Positions 1 to 9,115 are shown, numbered from the stretch's first letter. The stretch: 64,000 nt of DNA from Marivirga harenae (GCF_030534335.1 NZ_CP130565.1:2377501-2441500); one strand, 5' to 3'. A program made the numbers and translations. The notes: a model not told the origin generated them from the sequence alone.

Positions 1-581
1 AACTGTGCCTCTATTTCATCATAGATATTTCGATTCGTTTCTTGTTCGAAAATATATCCGGCCAAATTAAAATCCCAATTACTGTATAGCCAATAACTAC
101 CGGGTTTAACAGATCCTCTTTCAGGTGCAAGTCTTCTGAAATCACCACCATTTGAGCCAGGTAAGAAAACTCCTGAACGTGCTGATATTAAGTCTTTGAT
201 AGTTGCTGATTGTTCAAGTTCAAGAAATGGAGTATGGTCTTCAATTTTCAATTCTTTAAGTGACTTATCAAGGTCAATGACTCCATTTTCCACATATTTC
301 CCATAAAGAATAGCCAATACACTTTTTCTACATGATGCGATATAGCTGTTTTCTTCTAAGTCCCCGAATTCAAGTACAACCTGTCCTTTATGAATAATGA
401 CCAGTCCAGTAATATAGGTGCTATCAATTATATAGCGAGTGAAAGTTCTACTATCTGCATCACCCCAACCTGCTTCCACCGGATTTTGATGAGTTGCCCA
501 ATTTATGTCTGGATAAATTTGAGCTTCACTAGAACAGCTTAATAAAATGGATGATACAAATAATATTAAAGTGATTCTCAT
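1..581 (-). CDS. Serine hydrolase, beta-lactamase family (C-terminus beyond window)
   Basis: The first 193 codons of a lipoprotein-type serine hydrolase of the class C beta-lactamase/penicillin-binding fold. The ATG is at 579-581 on the minus strand. A signal peptide ends in LLSCS (lipobox), so the protein is probably an envelope-anchored hydrolase. The catalytic SxxK motif is S83-C-R-K86, and the second motif is Y166-S-N168. Homologous families act on beta-lactams, D-amino-acid peptides or esters; the sequence does not say which. The gene follows an attC-like palindrome (599-663) in cassette-like order after the DUF4386 gene. The third KTG/HTG motif would lie outside the window. Fold is confident, substrate unknown. 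Confidence 0.85.
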   Translation of the reverse strand, partial: MRITLILFVSSILLSCSSEAQIYPDINWATHQNPVEAGWGDADSRTFTRYIIDSTYITGLVIIHKGQVVLEFGDLEENSYIASCRKSVLAILYGKYVENGVIDLDKSLKELKIEDHTPFLELEQSATIKDLISARSGVFLPGSNGGDFRRLAPERGSVKPGSYWLYSNWDFNLAGYIFEQETNRNIYDEIEAQ

Positions 582-598
582 AGTTCGTTTTAATAAAT

Positions 599-663
599 GC
601 CAACGGTGAGTATATGAAGCGTAGCGACCGAAAGGGAGCTATGATTTCATATATAGTGTTAGC
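599..663 (-). other. attC-like recombination site (a)
   Basis: On the minus strand the site starts GCTAAC and ends GTTGGC, with internal arms TATATGAA and TTCATATA and further imperfect pairing (CATAGC against GCGTAGC). The outer AAC/GTT boxes and the imperfect hairpin with unpaired bases are the signature of integron attC sites. It lies directly after the stop of the DUF4386 gene and before the next ATG, as in a gene cassette. Not checked with a covariance model. Confidence 0.55.
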
Positions 664-670
664 AAACGTT

Positions 671-1336
671 TTAATTAGTCTTTTCTATCAATGGATTTCG
701 TATCATAAATATTCCAATCCATAAAAACCAAAATATTTGACCAATTCCAAAAACCTCTGTAAAAATATCTAATGGATAAATTGTTAATATTCCTGCTACT
801 CCAACTAGAATACCCAAAAAAATTAGTGGTTTAGAAAACAAATGCCCTTTCAAGGCAGCTAGACTTAATAATAATACCCAAATTCCTCCAACTATTTCAT
901 TTCCACCACCAAGCCCTTCTGTAATGATATTAGTAGCGGAAAAAACTAACATTGCATTTTCAGGCTCTTTACTTCCCATTTCAATGATAGCGTTGAGACT
1001 TATATTATCTATCATCCCACCTGCAATAACCAACCCAGCCCAAATTACACCAAAAACAGATGTTATTTGTGAACTAATTAGTGAATAAGTTTTTAATCGA
1101 TGGTAGATTGCAATAACCAATACTACCAATACTATCCCAAATAAAATATAGCTGGTAAAAGTCAATAATGAAAAAGTCAGGTGATTCTCTGTTAGGAAGT
1201 TAAGTCTTTCATTTGCACTGGCAGTAGCATCTGGATATACTAGTATAGCTCCGTAAATAATGAAGGCAACGATATATATAAGTCCCTCAAAAATTGCGCA
1301 AGCCCCACCTATTTTTTGTAATTCTTTTTCATTCAT
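671..1336 (-). CDS. DUF4386-like integral membrane protein
   Basis: A 221-aa protein with about six hydrophobic segments (roughly residues 10-30, 52-76, 88-108, 125-160, 168-185, 195-213) separated by short loops. Length, the N-terminal GGACAIFEGLIY segment and the membrane pattern suit the DUF4386 family of inner-membrane proteins, whose function is unknown. It stands alone between two attC-like sites (599-663 and 1472-1600), as a single-gene cassette would. The start is the ATG at 1336. Family assignment is from pattern recognition and not verified by search. Confidence 0.7.
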   Translation of the reverse strand: MNEKELQKIGGACAIFEGLIYIVAFIIYGAILVYPDATASANERLNFLTENHLTFSLLTFTSYILFGIVLVVLVIAIYHRLKTYSLISSQITSVFGVIWAGLVIAGGMIDNISLNAIIEMGSKEPENAMLVFSATNIITEGLGGGNEIVGGIWVLLLSLAALKGHLFSKPLIFLGILVGVAGILTIYPLDIFTEVFGIGQIFWFLWIGIFMIRNPLIEKTN

Positions 1337-1471
1337 ATTTTTTGTTTTTTGAGTAAAAAAATTCAGAAACTATTTTGCTACTGCATTTTGCTTAATGTTT
1401 GCTAACAATTGAATAAACGCAATTATTGCCTTTAGCCTCTAGTTATTAGATATAAGCGCAGTGCTCTTTTG

Positions 1472-1600
1472 GCCTAACGTTCTTGTATATGAAAACTAGC
1501 GGATTTTACGCACTATTTTTTCAGTTTCAAATGACCTATAATTTATTGATATTCATTTATTTAAGCGAATAAACTACTATTTTTATATACGTTGTTAGCC
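1472..1600 (-). other. attC-like recombination site (b)
   Basis: On the minus strand it begins GGCTAAC and ends GTTAGGC, which fits the GTTRRRY consensus of an integron R' box. The arms contain GTATATAAAAATAGTAG and the complement of CTTGTATATGAAAACTAG, an imperfect pairing over about 20 bp, with a longer variable loop. It starts 5 bp after the stop of the esterase gene at 1606. Confidence 0.6.
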
Positions 1601-1605
1601 TTTCG

Positions 1606-2856
1606 TTATTTTTTATTTACCGCTTCAATTCTTTCTTTATAGTAATCTTTACCACTTAATTCAAAGGCCTTGTTTAAGTATTTTAAGGCATTCTCTTTGT
1701 CGTTTTGAGATTCATAATACTCAGCCATCGAATCATAGGCATTTGCACTATTTGGATTTTGTTTAATGTTCATTTCAAAAAACATGAAAGCTTTTTCAGG
1801 CTGTCCCATTTGCATATTCATATAGCCATAGCCATTTAACATTTCGTCTACCATTGGTGCAGTGGGAACACCAAAATGTTCGGTATAGATTTGTTCCTGC
1901 TCCTTCAATAGCGAAACCAATTCTTCTATAGGTGTTTCTGGATTATTAAATTTTTGAGGAGATTTGAACTGATACCATTGAAAAAGAAAAATCAGCCCAT
2001 CTCTTATTGTTGGTAGCGGTACAGTACCATGTAAATCCTCATGATAAACCTTCCATGAAAAGTTTAATTGATTTTGGCTCTTCGCAAGTTGGGAGAATTC
2101 TATTATAGAACGTGCAGGCAATGAGAATTCTGAAGTGTCACTCATTACATTATCAATAGTTATACTTTCATTTTGTATATGTAACATCTCTGCAGCAAGT
2201 GAAACAAAAAGCGATTTCCCATTGTAATCTTCCGTTTTAAATTTGTCTTTAGCTTGCTTTAATAATTTTTGGTTGTCCCAATCCAAAGTTGGATCTATGG
2301 CTATATAATTTTGAAAGAGATGTGCATGGTTAACCAACATATTTATGGTAAACTGCCCTGCATGGGAATGACCAATTAATGTGCGGTAGTTCATGGTTGG
2401 ATACTTACTATCAATATATGGGATGAGTTCCTCTTCCATAAATTTAGTAAAGGTTTCTGCACCTCCAGTTTCATAATCAAATGCACTCCCGCGTCTCATT
2501 TTTAGCTGCGAAGTAGTTAAATCTCTTGTTCGGTTCTTGCGATTAGAAACCCCAACAAGTATCATATGGGGCAGGTAATGCCCCCAGTAATTACCGTAAA
2601 CAGCTTCCAAAGTGCTTTCTAGTGAAAATCCATCCATTAGATAAATCACGGCATATTTTTCATCATTATCTGGCTGAAAATTATCTGGTAATCTTACCCA
2701 AAAGTCACGACTTTCACTCAAAGTTTTAGAAAATATGGAATCGACTATTCGATTTTGAAATTGCTCTGTTTGGGACTCAGTTGTTTGTGCAATTGCAGGT
2801 TGATTGACCATTAAAATCGATGCGATAAGTACTAATAAGTAGATGTAATGTTTCAT
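1606..2856 (-). CDS. Secreted alpha/beta-hydrolase (esterase D-like) with C-terminal TPR
   Basis: A 416-aa protein with a signal peptide (about residues 1-23, ending AIAQ), an alpha/beta-hydrolase domain of the enterochelin-esterase/esterase D type (about 35-290) and a C-terminal TPR-like helical repeat (about 345-415). The nucleophile elbow is G162-H-S164-H-A-G; HEDLHGTVP near residue 275 probably carries the catalytic histidine. It is a close paralogue of the gene at 9116-10387 and of the remnant at 17165-17362. The natural substrate is unknown; related enzymes cleave carboxylic or thioesters. It is followed by attC-like site (b), so it may be a cassette gene. Confidence 0.82.
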   Translation of the reverse strand: MKHYIYLLVLIASILMVNQPAIAQTTESQTEQFQNRIVDSIFSKTLSESRDFWVRLPDNFQPDNDEKYAVIYLMDGFSLESTLEAVYGNYWGHYLPHMILVGVSNRKNRTRDLTTSQLKMRRGSAFDYETGGAETFTKFMEEELIPYIDSKYPTMNYRTLIGHSHAGQFTINMLVNHAHLFQNYIAIDPTLDWDNQKLLKQAKDKFKTEDYNGKSLFVSLAAEMLHIQNESITIDNVMSDTSEFSLPARSIIEFSQLAKSQNQLNFSWKVYHEDLHGTVPLPTIRDGLIFLFQWYQFKSPQKFNNPETPIEELVSLLKEQEQIYTEHFGVPTAPMVDEMLNGYGYMNMQMGQPEKAFMFFEMNIKQNPNSANAYDSMAEYYESQNDKENALKYLNKAFELSGKDYYKERIEAVNKK

Positions 2857-3050
2857 TGATTTCTTTTGAATTTAAATACGTTAAAATAAAAATTATATTG
2901 GTTATTAGTTGTTTTTAATGAAGCCTAACAACTCAGTAAATGTAATATAAACATTAACCACAAGTACTTCATCGACTAGGTCTACCGCTATTTAAGGACT
3001 TTTTTAGAAGGTTGTTTTTGAATTAATATAAGTCATTAACCTATTTTCCT

Positions 3051-3182
3051 ACTAACGTTCTCTGCTATGAGCAGTAGCGTGGATTTCTACTTAACTTTGC
3101 AAGTACTCACCAAGCTGAAAATTCTGCAAGGAATTCCAAACAAGGCGAGAACAAGCAATTACTGCTAGCTATAATAGTTATA
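3051..3182 (-). other. attC-like recombination site (c)
   Basis: The plus strand reads ACTAACGTTCTCTGCTATGA at the left end. The right end, GCAATTACTGCTAGCTATAA, pairs imperfectly with GCTATGAGCAGTAGCG. The long interior is probably the variable loop. It lies 31 bp after the stop of the small lipoprotein at 3214. The rest of the 2857-3213 gap holds an isolated GTTAGGC box (minus strand, near 2921-2927) and otherwise nothing I can name. Confidence 0.55.
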
Positions 3183-3213
3183 CTTTCAAACTAAGACATT
3201 ATCTGTTTACTGG

Positions 3214-3582
3214 TCAATCTGTAAATTCAACTACGTTGGCACTTACAGTGAGTGTTCGTTTCGTGAAAAATGGAGGAAACCCACCAATATGTTCTTCGGT
3301 CACAATATTTATTAAGGCCTTAGAACCAGTCAAATTTGCATCTTTTACCATGGCACTGTAAGCATCTTGGTACAGTCGCCTTTTGTTAAGCCCACCAATG
3401 GCCAGAACATATGATACCTCAGAGGTACCGCTTACTTTTTCTACCACACTGAAATTATTACTGCCAAGATGTACCTGGGTAGTGTTTTGGTTCTGGTTCA
3501 GCATAAAGGAATGACTGACACCGCACGAGCTAAGGATGAACAACAAAGCTACTGAGGTAAATAGAATTGATCGATTTTTCAT
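3214..3582 (-). CDS. Small lipoprotein (DUF6567-like)
   Basis: A 122-aa protein with a lipoprotein signal peptide (lipobox SSCG, cysteine about residue 20) and a compact mixed domain containing AYSAMVKDANLTGSKALIN, followed by a beta-rich end. This resembles the DUF6567 group of Bacteroidota lipoproteins, whose function is not known. It is a single gene, followed by attC-like site (c). No operon partner is evident: the next gene upstream, DUF4249, ends 186 bp away. Call from recognition only. Confidence 0.6.
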   Translation of the reverse strand: MKNRSILFTSVALLFILSSCGVSHSFMLNQNQNTTQVHLGSNNFSVVEKVSGTSEVSYVLAIGGLNKRRLYQDAYSAMVKDANLTGSKALINIVTEEHIGGFPPFFTKRTLTVSANVVEFTD

Positions 3583-3768
3583 GTTTAATTTTTGTTTATT
3601 TATTGTTTACTATTGACTAATTGTTTTTAAGTTTAGTATGCTGATAATTCAAATCAATTGAGCTAAAAAAACTGTAATTATTCTGATTTATATATTGCAA
3701 CCTACTTTTCTATTCATTTTTGAATAGCATTTTTCTACTCGATTGGCAGATGTTAGACTAAAATGCAT

Positions 3769-4632
3769 TTAATCCCCTTTCTTAATCATAATACTTCTCG
3801 TTTGTACTGAACTAAACTGAATAAAGCCCAACGGTTTATTTTCAGGATTTGTGAGATTATTAATATTCGTAGAAGGATTCACCGGTGGTGCACTGAATAC
3901 GCCCCCGTCATTAAAAAGTAGATTGGTGAATTCTAAATAATATTGGTAAACATCTTCTTCTATGGCGTAAAATTCTAAAAAGATTTCATCTTCTTCTTCA
4001 AAAGAACCAGGAATGGGCAGTCCTTGAAATTCCTTTCCAAATAACTCAGAAGTCAAAATTGAATTCGAAATATCGTCTCTTGAGTTTTGAAGTGTATCAT
4101 TTACCGAAATATCTAATTTAAAATACTCCACACCCTCATTATTCAGTTTACCATTTACAAACAGAAAATAACCCTCTTCGAATACTGGCTGTCCCAATTC
4201 CATCAGCTCTTGATCAGACAAATAATAAATTGAGTCTACAGTGGGGTTTTCTAAGATTTTTCCTGTTGCTTCCAATAATTCTTCATTCGCTTCTATTTGA
4301 ATTTTATACGCTGATCCAACATCCAAAGTCAAGGAATCGGGTGTTTGATAGATGCTATCCTGGGTATTATAAAAAAAGCTACTAATCAGATTATCATTTT
4401 CATCTAGCAAACTGATGTCAGCATCTGTAACTGGGTTCATTCTACCAGTATCATAATAATTTAAACTTTGCGATACTCTGATTCGCTTAATCGTGTTTTT
4501 ATCAAGGATTTCGCCTTCAATTACTAACCTGGTGTCAGATTGCTCTAAGTCCAAATCAATAATGTTTTGGCAGCTCCAATTAAGTAGAACTGCAAAAAGT
4601 ACACTCAATATTTTATTTCTATTTGCTCTCAT
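3769..4632 (-). CDS. DUF4249 lipoprotein, partner of TonB-dependent receptor
   Basis: A 287-aa lipoprotein; the signal ends NWSCQN. The start of the mature domain (IDLDLEQSDTRLVIEGEILD) is the hallmark of DUF4249 proteins, and beta-sandwich segments follow. DUF4249 genes in Bacteroidota normally sit beside a carboxypeptidase-regulatory-like TonB receptor, as here: the receptor stop and this ATG overlap in TAATG at 4630-4634, implying translational coupling. Probably a surface or periplasmic accessory subunit for uptake by that receptor. The substrate is unknown. At 287 aa it is on the short side for the family, so the C-terminus could be trimmed. Confidence 0.85.
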   Translation of the reverse strand: MRANRNKILSVLFAVLLNWSCQNIIDLDLEQSDTRLVIEGEILDKNTIKRIRVSQSLNYYDTGRMNPVTDADISLLDENDNLISSFFYNTQDSIYQTPDSLTLDVGSAYKIQIEANEELLEATGKILENPTVDSIYYLSDQELMELGQPVFEEGYFLFVNGKLNNEGVEYFKLDISVNDTLQNSRDDISNSILTSELFGKEFQGLPIPGSFEEEDEIFLEFYAIEEDVYQYYLEFTNLLFNDGGVFSAPPVNPSTNINNLTNPENKPLGFIQFSSVQTRSIMIKKGD

Positions 4633-7010
4633 TAGTTAAAAGAAAAATTATAGGTTACGGAAGGAATAATTCCAAATAATGAAGTTCTCACTGCGGCTGG
4701 TCTAGTACTGGTTACTGGTCCATCTTGCGTTGGATCAAACCTTGGATTTTCATTAGTGACTTCTCTAAATTCTATTGAAAAGGGGTTTTGGCGGTTATAA
4801 ACATTATAAAATGAAAATGTAAGCTCATGATTGTAATGCTTCCACCTGCTATTCAATTCATATGTTAGCCCTAAATCCATGCGGTGAAAGTCAGGCATCC
4901 GGCTAGTATTTCTTTTACTATCATCATAAAAAGGAATACTCTGTCCATTCATGTTGTATCTTCCCTCTGGAAATGACACAGCTGCACCTGTTGCATATAT
5001 CCAATTTCCAGAGAAGGACAAGCGCTCAGAAAACTTATGCGATAGAACTAATGAAATATCGTGCGGCTTATCGTAGCGAGCTAAATAAGGATCTCCGCTT
5101 GCAACACCTTCAATTTGTCTTTGAGTTCTTGAAAGAGTATAACTTAACCAACCTGTTGTTTTTCCAATATTTTTCTTCAGCATGAACTCCGCTCCATAGG
5201 ACCATGCAATTCCATCTGCTACTGCGGTCTCTATTCTGTCATTAAGTAAAACGTCTTCTCCAGGAAGAAAATCTACCACATTTTGAAGCCATTTATAGTA
5301 CCCTTCCACTGAGATTTCCCATGCATTATCTTTTAGATTTCTGAAATAACCCACCGCGACTTGATCGCCAATTACAGGTTTGATATGATAATCAGCAGGA
5401 ATCCATCGATCGGTGGGAAAACCGGCAGTTGCGTTTGTTGCCACTTGCAAATATTGACGCATTCTATTGTAAGAAGCTTTCAAACTAGACTTGGAATTAA
5501 CCATATACCTAATTCCTAATCTCGGTTCAAATCCACCATAATGTTGAACGAGCTGACCTTCGTCAAAAACCTCAGTTCCTATTTGATTCTCTGCACTCTT
5601 TCTTAGACCTTCTTCATAAATAGATACCGAATCAGGCCCAATCTTTGCAAATGAGGAATACCGAACACCATATTCCAAACTCAATTTATCATTGATGGTG
5701 TGCTGATTACTCACATAAAGTGCTGTTTCTAATGCATAATCATTTTGGAGACTGAAGTCCTGAACATTGAAATCTTCCGATTTGATTTCAGCAGGAGCAA
5801 ATACATGGTTTATAACATTAGCACCAAAAAACAAGGTGTTATTATTATTTAGAAAATAATCGAAGTCAAGTTTTAGGTTGTACTCTTTTAAGCCTGAATT
5901 CCAATTGAAGCCTGATCCCGCAGAACTTATATCGAACCCATAGTCGAAATCACTGTAGAGTAAAGTAGTATTTAGAAATAATTTTTCATTGAAAAGATGA
6001 TTCCAACGGGTAGAAAAAGTGGCATTGCCCCAGTCAAAACCGAATAAATCTCCAAGACCCAATTTATCGCGACCAAAATAACCAGAAACGAAAATTTTAT
6101 CCTTATCGCTAAACCTGTAGTTAAATTTCGTATTGAAATCATAGAAATAGAGCGTGCTAGTACTTACGTCTTTATCTGGGTGAAAATTTAGGAATATATC
6201 AGCATAAGTTCTCCTTCCCGATAAAAGCAAAGAAGACTTATCTTTTACAACAGGAATTTCAGCTGTCAATCTGCTGCTGATACTACCAATACCTCCAGAT
6301 GCTTGCAATTTTTGATTATTTCCTTCCCTCATTTGAATGTCTAATATGGAAGAAATTCTACCGCCATATTTTGCAGGGATTCCACCTTTATAAATCTCTA
6401 CATTCTTTATTGCATCGGGATTGAAAACAGAAAAGAAGCCAAGAAGGTGGCTGGCATTATAGATAGTAGCTTCATCTAATAATATTAAATTTTGGTCAGC
6501 ACTTCCTCCTCTTACAAACATGCCGGAAGTGCCTTCCCCAGACGTAGAAATGCCCGGTAATAATTGTAGACTTTTAATTATATCGACTTCACCAAGAAGA
6601 GCAGGTATTGATTTAATCCTTTGAATTTGAAGTTTTTCAGTACTCATTTTTACTGAACTAACATTTTCATCACTTCGCGTTGCAGACACTACTACTTCTT
6701 CCAGTCTTGAAGCTTCCTCTTCCAAACTAAAATTTATTGAAATATCTTCTGTGACGTTTACTGTTACTTCGTTGATTGCATACCCCACATAGCTCGCTTT
6801 CAGCGTATACTCTCCTTTAGGTAATTCAAAGGAATAATAACCGTATATATTGGCAGCCATTCCTATACTAGGCTGGTTCTTATCAACCACTGTTGCTCCG
6901 ATCAATACTTCTCCCGATCTAGCATCTTTCACATATCCACTGATAGTATATATCTGGGCATGCAATTGTGATGTGCAGAAAAGTATCAAAATCAAAATTC
7001 TAAATTTCAT
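4632..7010 (-). CDS. TonB-dependent receptor with carboxypeptidase-regulatory-like N-domain
   Basis: A 792-aa outer-membrane receptor. The order is signal peptide (1-18), CarboxypepD-regulatory-like beta domain (about 22-105, starting YTISGYVKDARSGEVLIGAT), plug domain (about 115-235, with GMFVRGGSADQNLILLDEA), then a 22-strand-type barrel ending in an aromatic beta signal (SVTYNFSFN). It imports an unknown ligand powered by TonB/ExbBD, none of which is in the window. It is operonic with the DUF4249 gene downstream (TAATG overlap). Length and domain order match the DUF4249-linked receptor family. Confidence 0.93.
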   Translation of the reverse strand: MKFRILILILFCTSQLHAQIYTISGYVKDARSGEVLIGATVVDKNQPSIGMAANIYGYYSFELPKGEYTLKASYVGYAINEVTVNVTEDISINFSLEEEASRLEEVVVSATRSDENVSSVKMSTEKLQIQRIKSIPALLGEVDIIKSLQLLPGISTSGEGTSGMFVRGGSADQNLILLDEATIYNASHLLGFFSVFNPDAIKNVEIYKGGIPAKYGGRISSILDIQMREGNNQKLQASGGIGSISSRLTAEIPVVKDKSSLLLSGRRTYADIFLNFHPDKDVSTSTLYFYDFNTKFNYRFSDKDKIFVSGYFGRDKLGLGDLFGFDWGNATFSTRWNHLFNEKLFLNTTLLYSDFDYGFDISSAGSGFNWNSGLKEYNLKLDFDYFLNNNNTLFFGANVINHVFAPAEIKSEDFNVQDFSLQNDYALETALYVSNQHTINDKLSLEYGVRYSSFAKIGPDSVSIYEEGLRKSAENQIGTEVFDEGQLVQHYGGFEPRLGIRYMVNSKSSLKASYNRMRQYLQVATNATAGFPTDRWIPADYHIKPVIGDQVAVGYFRNLKDNAWEISVEGYYKWLQNVVDFLPGEDVLLNDRIETAVADGIAWSYGAEFMLKKNIGKTTGWLSYTLSRTQRQIEGVASGDPYLARYDKPHDISLVLSHKFSERLSFSGNWIYATGAAVSFPEGRYNMNGQSIPFYDDSKRNTSRMPDFHRMDLGLTYELNSRWKHYNHELTFSFYNVYNRQNPFSIEFREVTNENPRFDPTQDGPVTSTRPAAVRTSLFGIIPSVTYNFSFN

Positions 7011-7079
7011 GTGTTTATTATTTGTTATAAATCTCTCCCTACCTTAGGCAGAAAGTCTTAAGAATAATTATTGCTTATG

Positions 7080-7646
7080 TTAGAATTTATACCCTATGCG
7101 CAAATGCATATTTGGTTCTAGTCCACCTTTGTCTTCAGAATAACCTGCGCGCTTAGCAAATGTGAAACTGTATCCTATTCCGATACCTGCTTCATAATTG
7201 AAATGCTCTCCTAAATTTCTTCTAATTCCCCATGTAGGTATAATGGCGAAATCGCTTACCACAGGAGCATCGTCAGTATTAAACAGGGCTAAATCAGGAT
7301 GATAACTAGTTTTTAAGGCAATAAAATTGCCGCTATTTCCATCAATTCTTTTCGAATTCTTTGCGCGTTTTTTGAGATTGTAATAAAACCTCGGCTCAAT
7401 AACTATTACAGGGGTGAGGATAAACGGAGAGTTATAATCATCGTAATATGTAGTTTCCCAGATACCAAAATCAAATCCAAGCTCTGTTCTCAGTGCAAAG
7501 CTATTTGAAAGTTTCACTTCATTATATGCCCAAATTCCTAAAACTCCAGTTTGTAGTCCGAATGTTGATTGTTCAACGCTAGTATTTTGAGACTTGGCGA
7601 TTAAAGTTAGTCCGCACAATGTCAAGATTAATAATGTCTTTTTCAT
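7080..7646 (-). CDS. Outer-membrane beta-barrel protein (intact copy of duplicated module)
   Basis: A 188-aa protein with signal peptide (ending AKSQ) and alternating beta-strand pattern to a terminal GYKF beta signal, fitting a small 8-strand outer-membrane barrel of unknown function. Its first about 50 residues are nearly repeated by the truncated copy at 14795-14946. The upstream DNA (7680-8170) is likewise similar to the DNA upstream of that copy, including the end of an AraC-type regulator. So the gene belongs to a porin plus regulator module that was duplicated, with the regulator of this copy decayed. Confidence 0.72.
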   Translation of the reverse strand: MKKTLLILTLCGLTLIAKSQNTSVEQSTFGLQTGVLGIWAYNEVKLSNSFALRTELGFDFGIWETTYYDDYNSPFILTPVIVIEPRFYYNLKKRAKNSKRIDGNSGNFIALKTSYHPDLALFNTDDAPVVSDFAIIPTWGIRRNLGEHFNYEAGIGIGYSFTFAKRAGYSEDKGGLEPNMHLRIGYKF

Positions 7647-7858
7647 AATTCCATTTTTAAATTCCTATTTTCACAAAGTATCTCCAGTTATTCTTATTCT
7701 ATTTTTATTAAGGAGAAATGAATCATCTAATGATTATTCACTTTGCTTTATCGATTTGATATTGTAAAGATGGGGTGAAAAGGAAGCTGAATCGTCCTAA
7801 AATGAAATTCAGTACTTAATAATGATATTTAGTACCTTATGAGATAGGTTAAATTTGA

Positions 7859-8170
7859 TTATTCTTCACGCAGGCTTTGGGTGTCATTGCTTAGGGCTTT
7901 TTAAAGAAGTCATTGAATATCGATTTTGAATTAACACCTCGTGCATAGCTATTGCCAAAAAGGTAAGGATGCTTTTGGTAGGATTTAAAGCATCTTCTTT
8001 GTAGATCCTCAATCAAAAACTTTTGATGCTATCATTGAATTCTTAGACTTATTCGTTCATTGAGTAACGAAAGAAAGCCCACGACATGGTTTGTTTCTTT
8101 ACCAACCTTGGCCAAGTGTCATATCCTTGCTAGCTATTTTAGATGCTGTTAATCGTGGAAATACGACTTA
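7859..8170 (-). pseudogene. Decayed C-terminal HTH of an AraC-type regulator
   Basis: Conceptual translation of the minus strand gives fragments such as SLLNERI, NSKSIFNDFFK and AMTPKACVKNNQ. These align in order with the DNA-binding C-terminus of the regulator at 15104-16909 (WLLNERI, NSKSVFNTFFK, GMSPKAWLKANQN). Stops and frameshifts interrupt every frame, and nothing resembling the sensor half remains. It sits upstream of the intact barrel gene at 7080, mirroring the arrangement at 14795/15104. Clear as homology, approximate in its 5' limit. Confidence 0.75.
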
Positions 8171-8245
8171 AGGCCAAAAATGACATTCTCTTTTAAAGAA
8201 AGTTTTAAATTATGTTCACTTATTGAATGGTCATGATGGTTATGA

Positions 8246-8270
8246 TGACACGAGCTGAAAGCTCGTGTCA
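8246..8270. repeat. Perfect 11-bp palindrome with 3-nt loop (REP-like)
   Basis: TGACACGAGCT, loop GAA, then AGCTCGTGTCA. It is far more GC-rich than its surroundings and lies in a gene-free stretch beside a pseudogene. A similar element (10-bp arms, 3-nt AGA loop) occurs at 62257-62279. The shape suits a repetitive extragenic palindrome of the kind mobilised by REP-associated tyrosine transposases; no such transposase gene is in the window. Confidence 0.5.
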
Positions 8271-8300
8271 ACTAAGGAGGCCAAGGTTCTGGCTAAAAAG

Positions 8301-8335
8301 CTTTGCTGTCACACAGGACAGCTAAGTTTTTTTTT
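8301..8335 (+). terminator. Rho-independent terminator-like hairpin
   Basis: The stem GCTGTC/GACAGC (loop ACACAG), extended by CTT/AAG, is followed by nine T residues on the plus strand. No plus-strand gene ends here, so it may belong to the decayed region or to an unannotated transcript. Confidence 0.5.
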
Positions 8336-8412
8336 ACCATAGTTGTCATATATTTCAAAAATTTCCGAATTTGAACACTAGACCAATGTTTAATCCAGAT
8401 AAATCTCGATTA

Positions 8413-8961
8413 TTAAGGTTTACTAAGGAAGCCTCCGAATACTTGTCGATAAGATACACTTATTGCTGAAATAAAATATTTCGAAAAGTTAAATTCTAAA
8501 TTAACTCCTGGTTCAAAAATGAATAGGGTAGAGGATTCAATATCAACATTATTTTCTTCAATAGATACATTTCCAGCCATAAGATTGATAGGAATAGAAA
8601 AGTGAACAGGACTCACCATATTAAATATATATTCTCCAAAAACTCCTCCAGTGCCATAATTTAAAGTCAAAGAAGTACTTTCATTCCCATTTAAGTTATT
8701 TCCTAAGAAGTTGTTTTTACTAACTAAACGCTTTCCAATTCCCCCAAAAGCAAATTTATTATTAATAATAACTCCCCCTTTTCCTCCTATCGTTAGTCCC
8801 CAATCGCTGTTGATCTGAGTAGTTTCAATTAGTGGCCCACCATACCTACCAAAGGATAGGTTTTTTTTGCTATCATTTGATGAAAATAAGGTCTTGATTT
8901 CTTGCGAAAAACAAAAAGTAGAGGACATCATTAGTGAAATGATTAAAATCTTTTTTTTCAT
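8413..8961 (-). CDS. Outer-membrane beta-barrel protein, last strand lost by frameshift
   Basis: A 182-aa protein with a signal peptide (ending FCFSQ) and alternating barrel strands; function unknown. The open frame stops at GGFLSKP without the aromatic terminal strand that outer-membrane barrels need. The next frame continues at once with NNRDLSGLNIGLVFKFGNF and a stop at 8355-8357. That is a typical last strand ending in phenylalanine. A one-base insertion (or two-base loss) near 8420 therefore separates the gene from its beta signal. The original gene spanned 8355-8961. It could be a true mutation or a sequencing error. Confidence 0.6.
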   Translation of the reverse strand: MKKKILIISLMMSSTFCFSQEIKTLFSSNDSKKNLSFGRYGGPLIETTQINSDWGLTIGGKGGVIINNKFAFGGIGKRLVSKNNFLGNNLNGNESTSLTLNYGTGGVFGEYIFNMVSPVHFSIPINLMAGNVSIEENNVDIESSTLFIFEPGVNLEFNFSKYFISAISVSYRQVFGGFLSKP

Positions 8962-8980
8962 AATATATCTGTTTTTATGT

Positions 8981-9060
8981 GTTACAACGGCATACTGTAT
9001 GAGTAGAGGCTGAATGCTGGCTTTTCCGTTTCAAACTACTATACAGTTTGAGCGGGTTAC
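8981..9060 (-). other. attC-like recombination site (d)
   Basis: The arms CATACTGTATGAGTAG and CTACTATACAGTTTGAG pair imperfectly, and the minus-strand ends read GTAAC and GTTGTAAC. It lies between the esterase gene at 9116 (3' side) and the next gene, the cassette position also seen for site (b) behind the paralogous esterase. Confidence 0.5.
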
Positions 9061-9115
9061 AAACCTTAATATTTACTGCATCAACTTCCATTGCTAATAA
9101 AAAGATTAGCCTTAG

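Noticed and set aside
2857-3050. Second attC site with a GTTAGGC box near 2921
   Set aside because: A single good box without a matching partner; nearby ATTAACC repeats are direct and not inverted.
4973-5185. Plus-strand open frames inside the receptor and adhesin genes
   Set aside because: Shadows of well-supported minus-strand genes; no start signal, no family resemblance.
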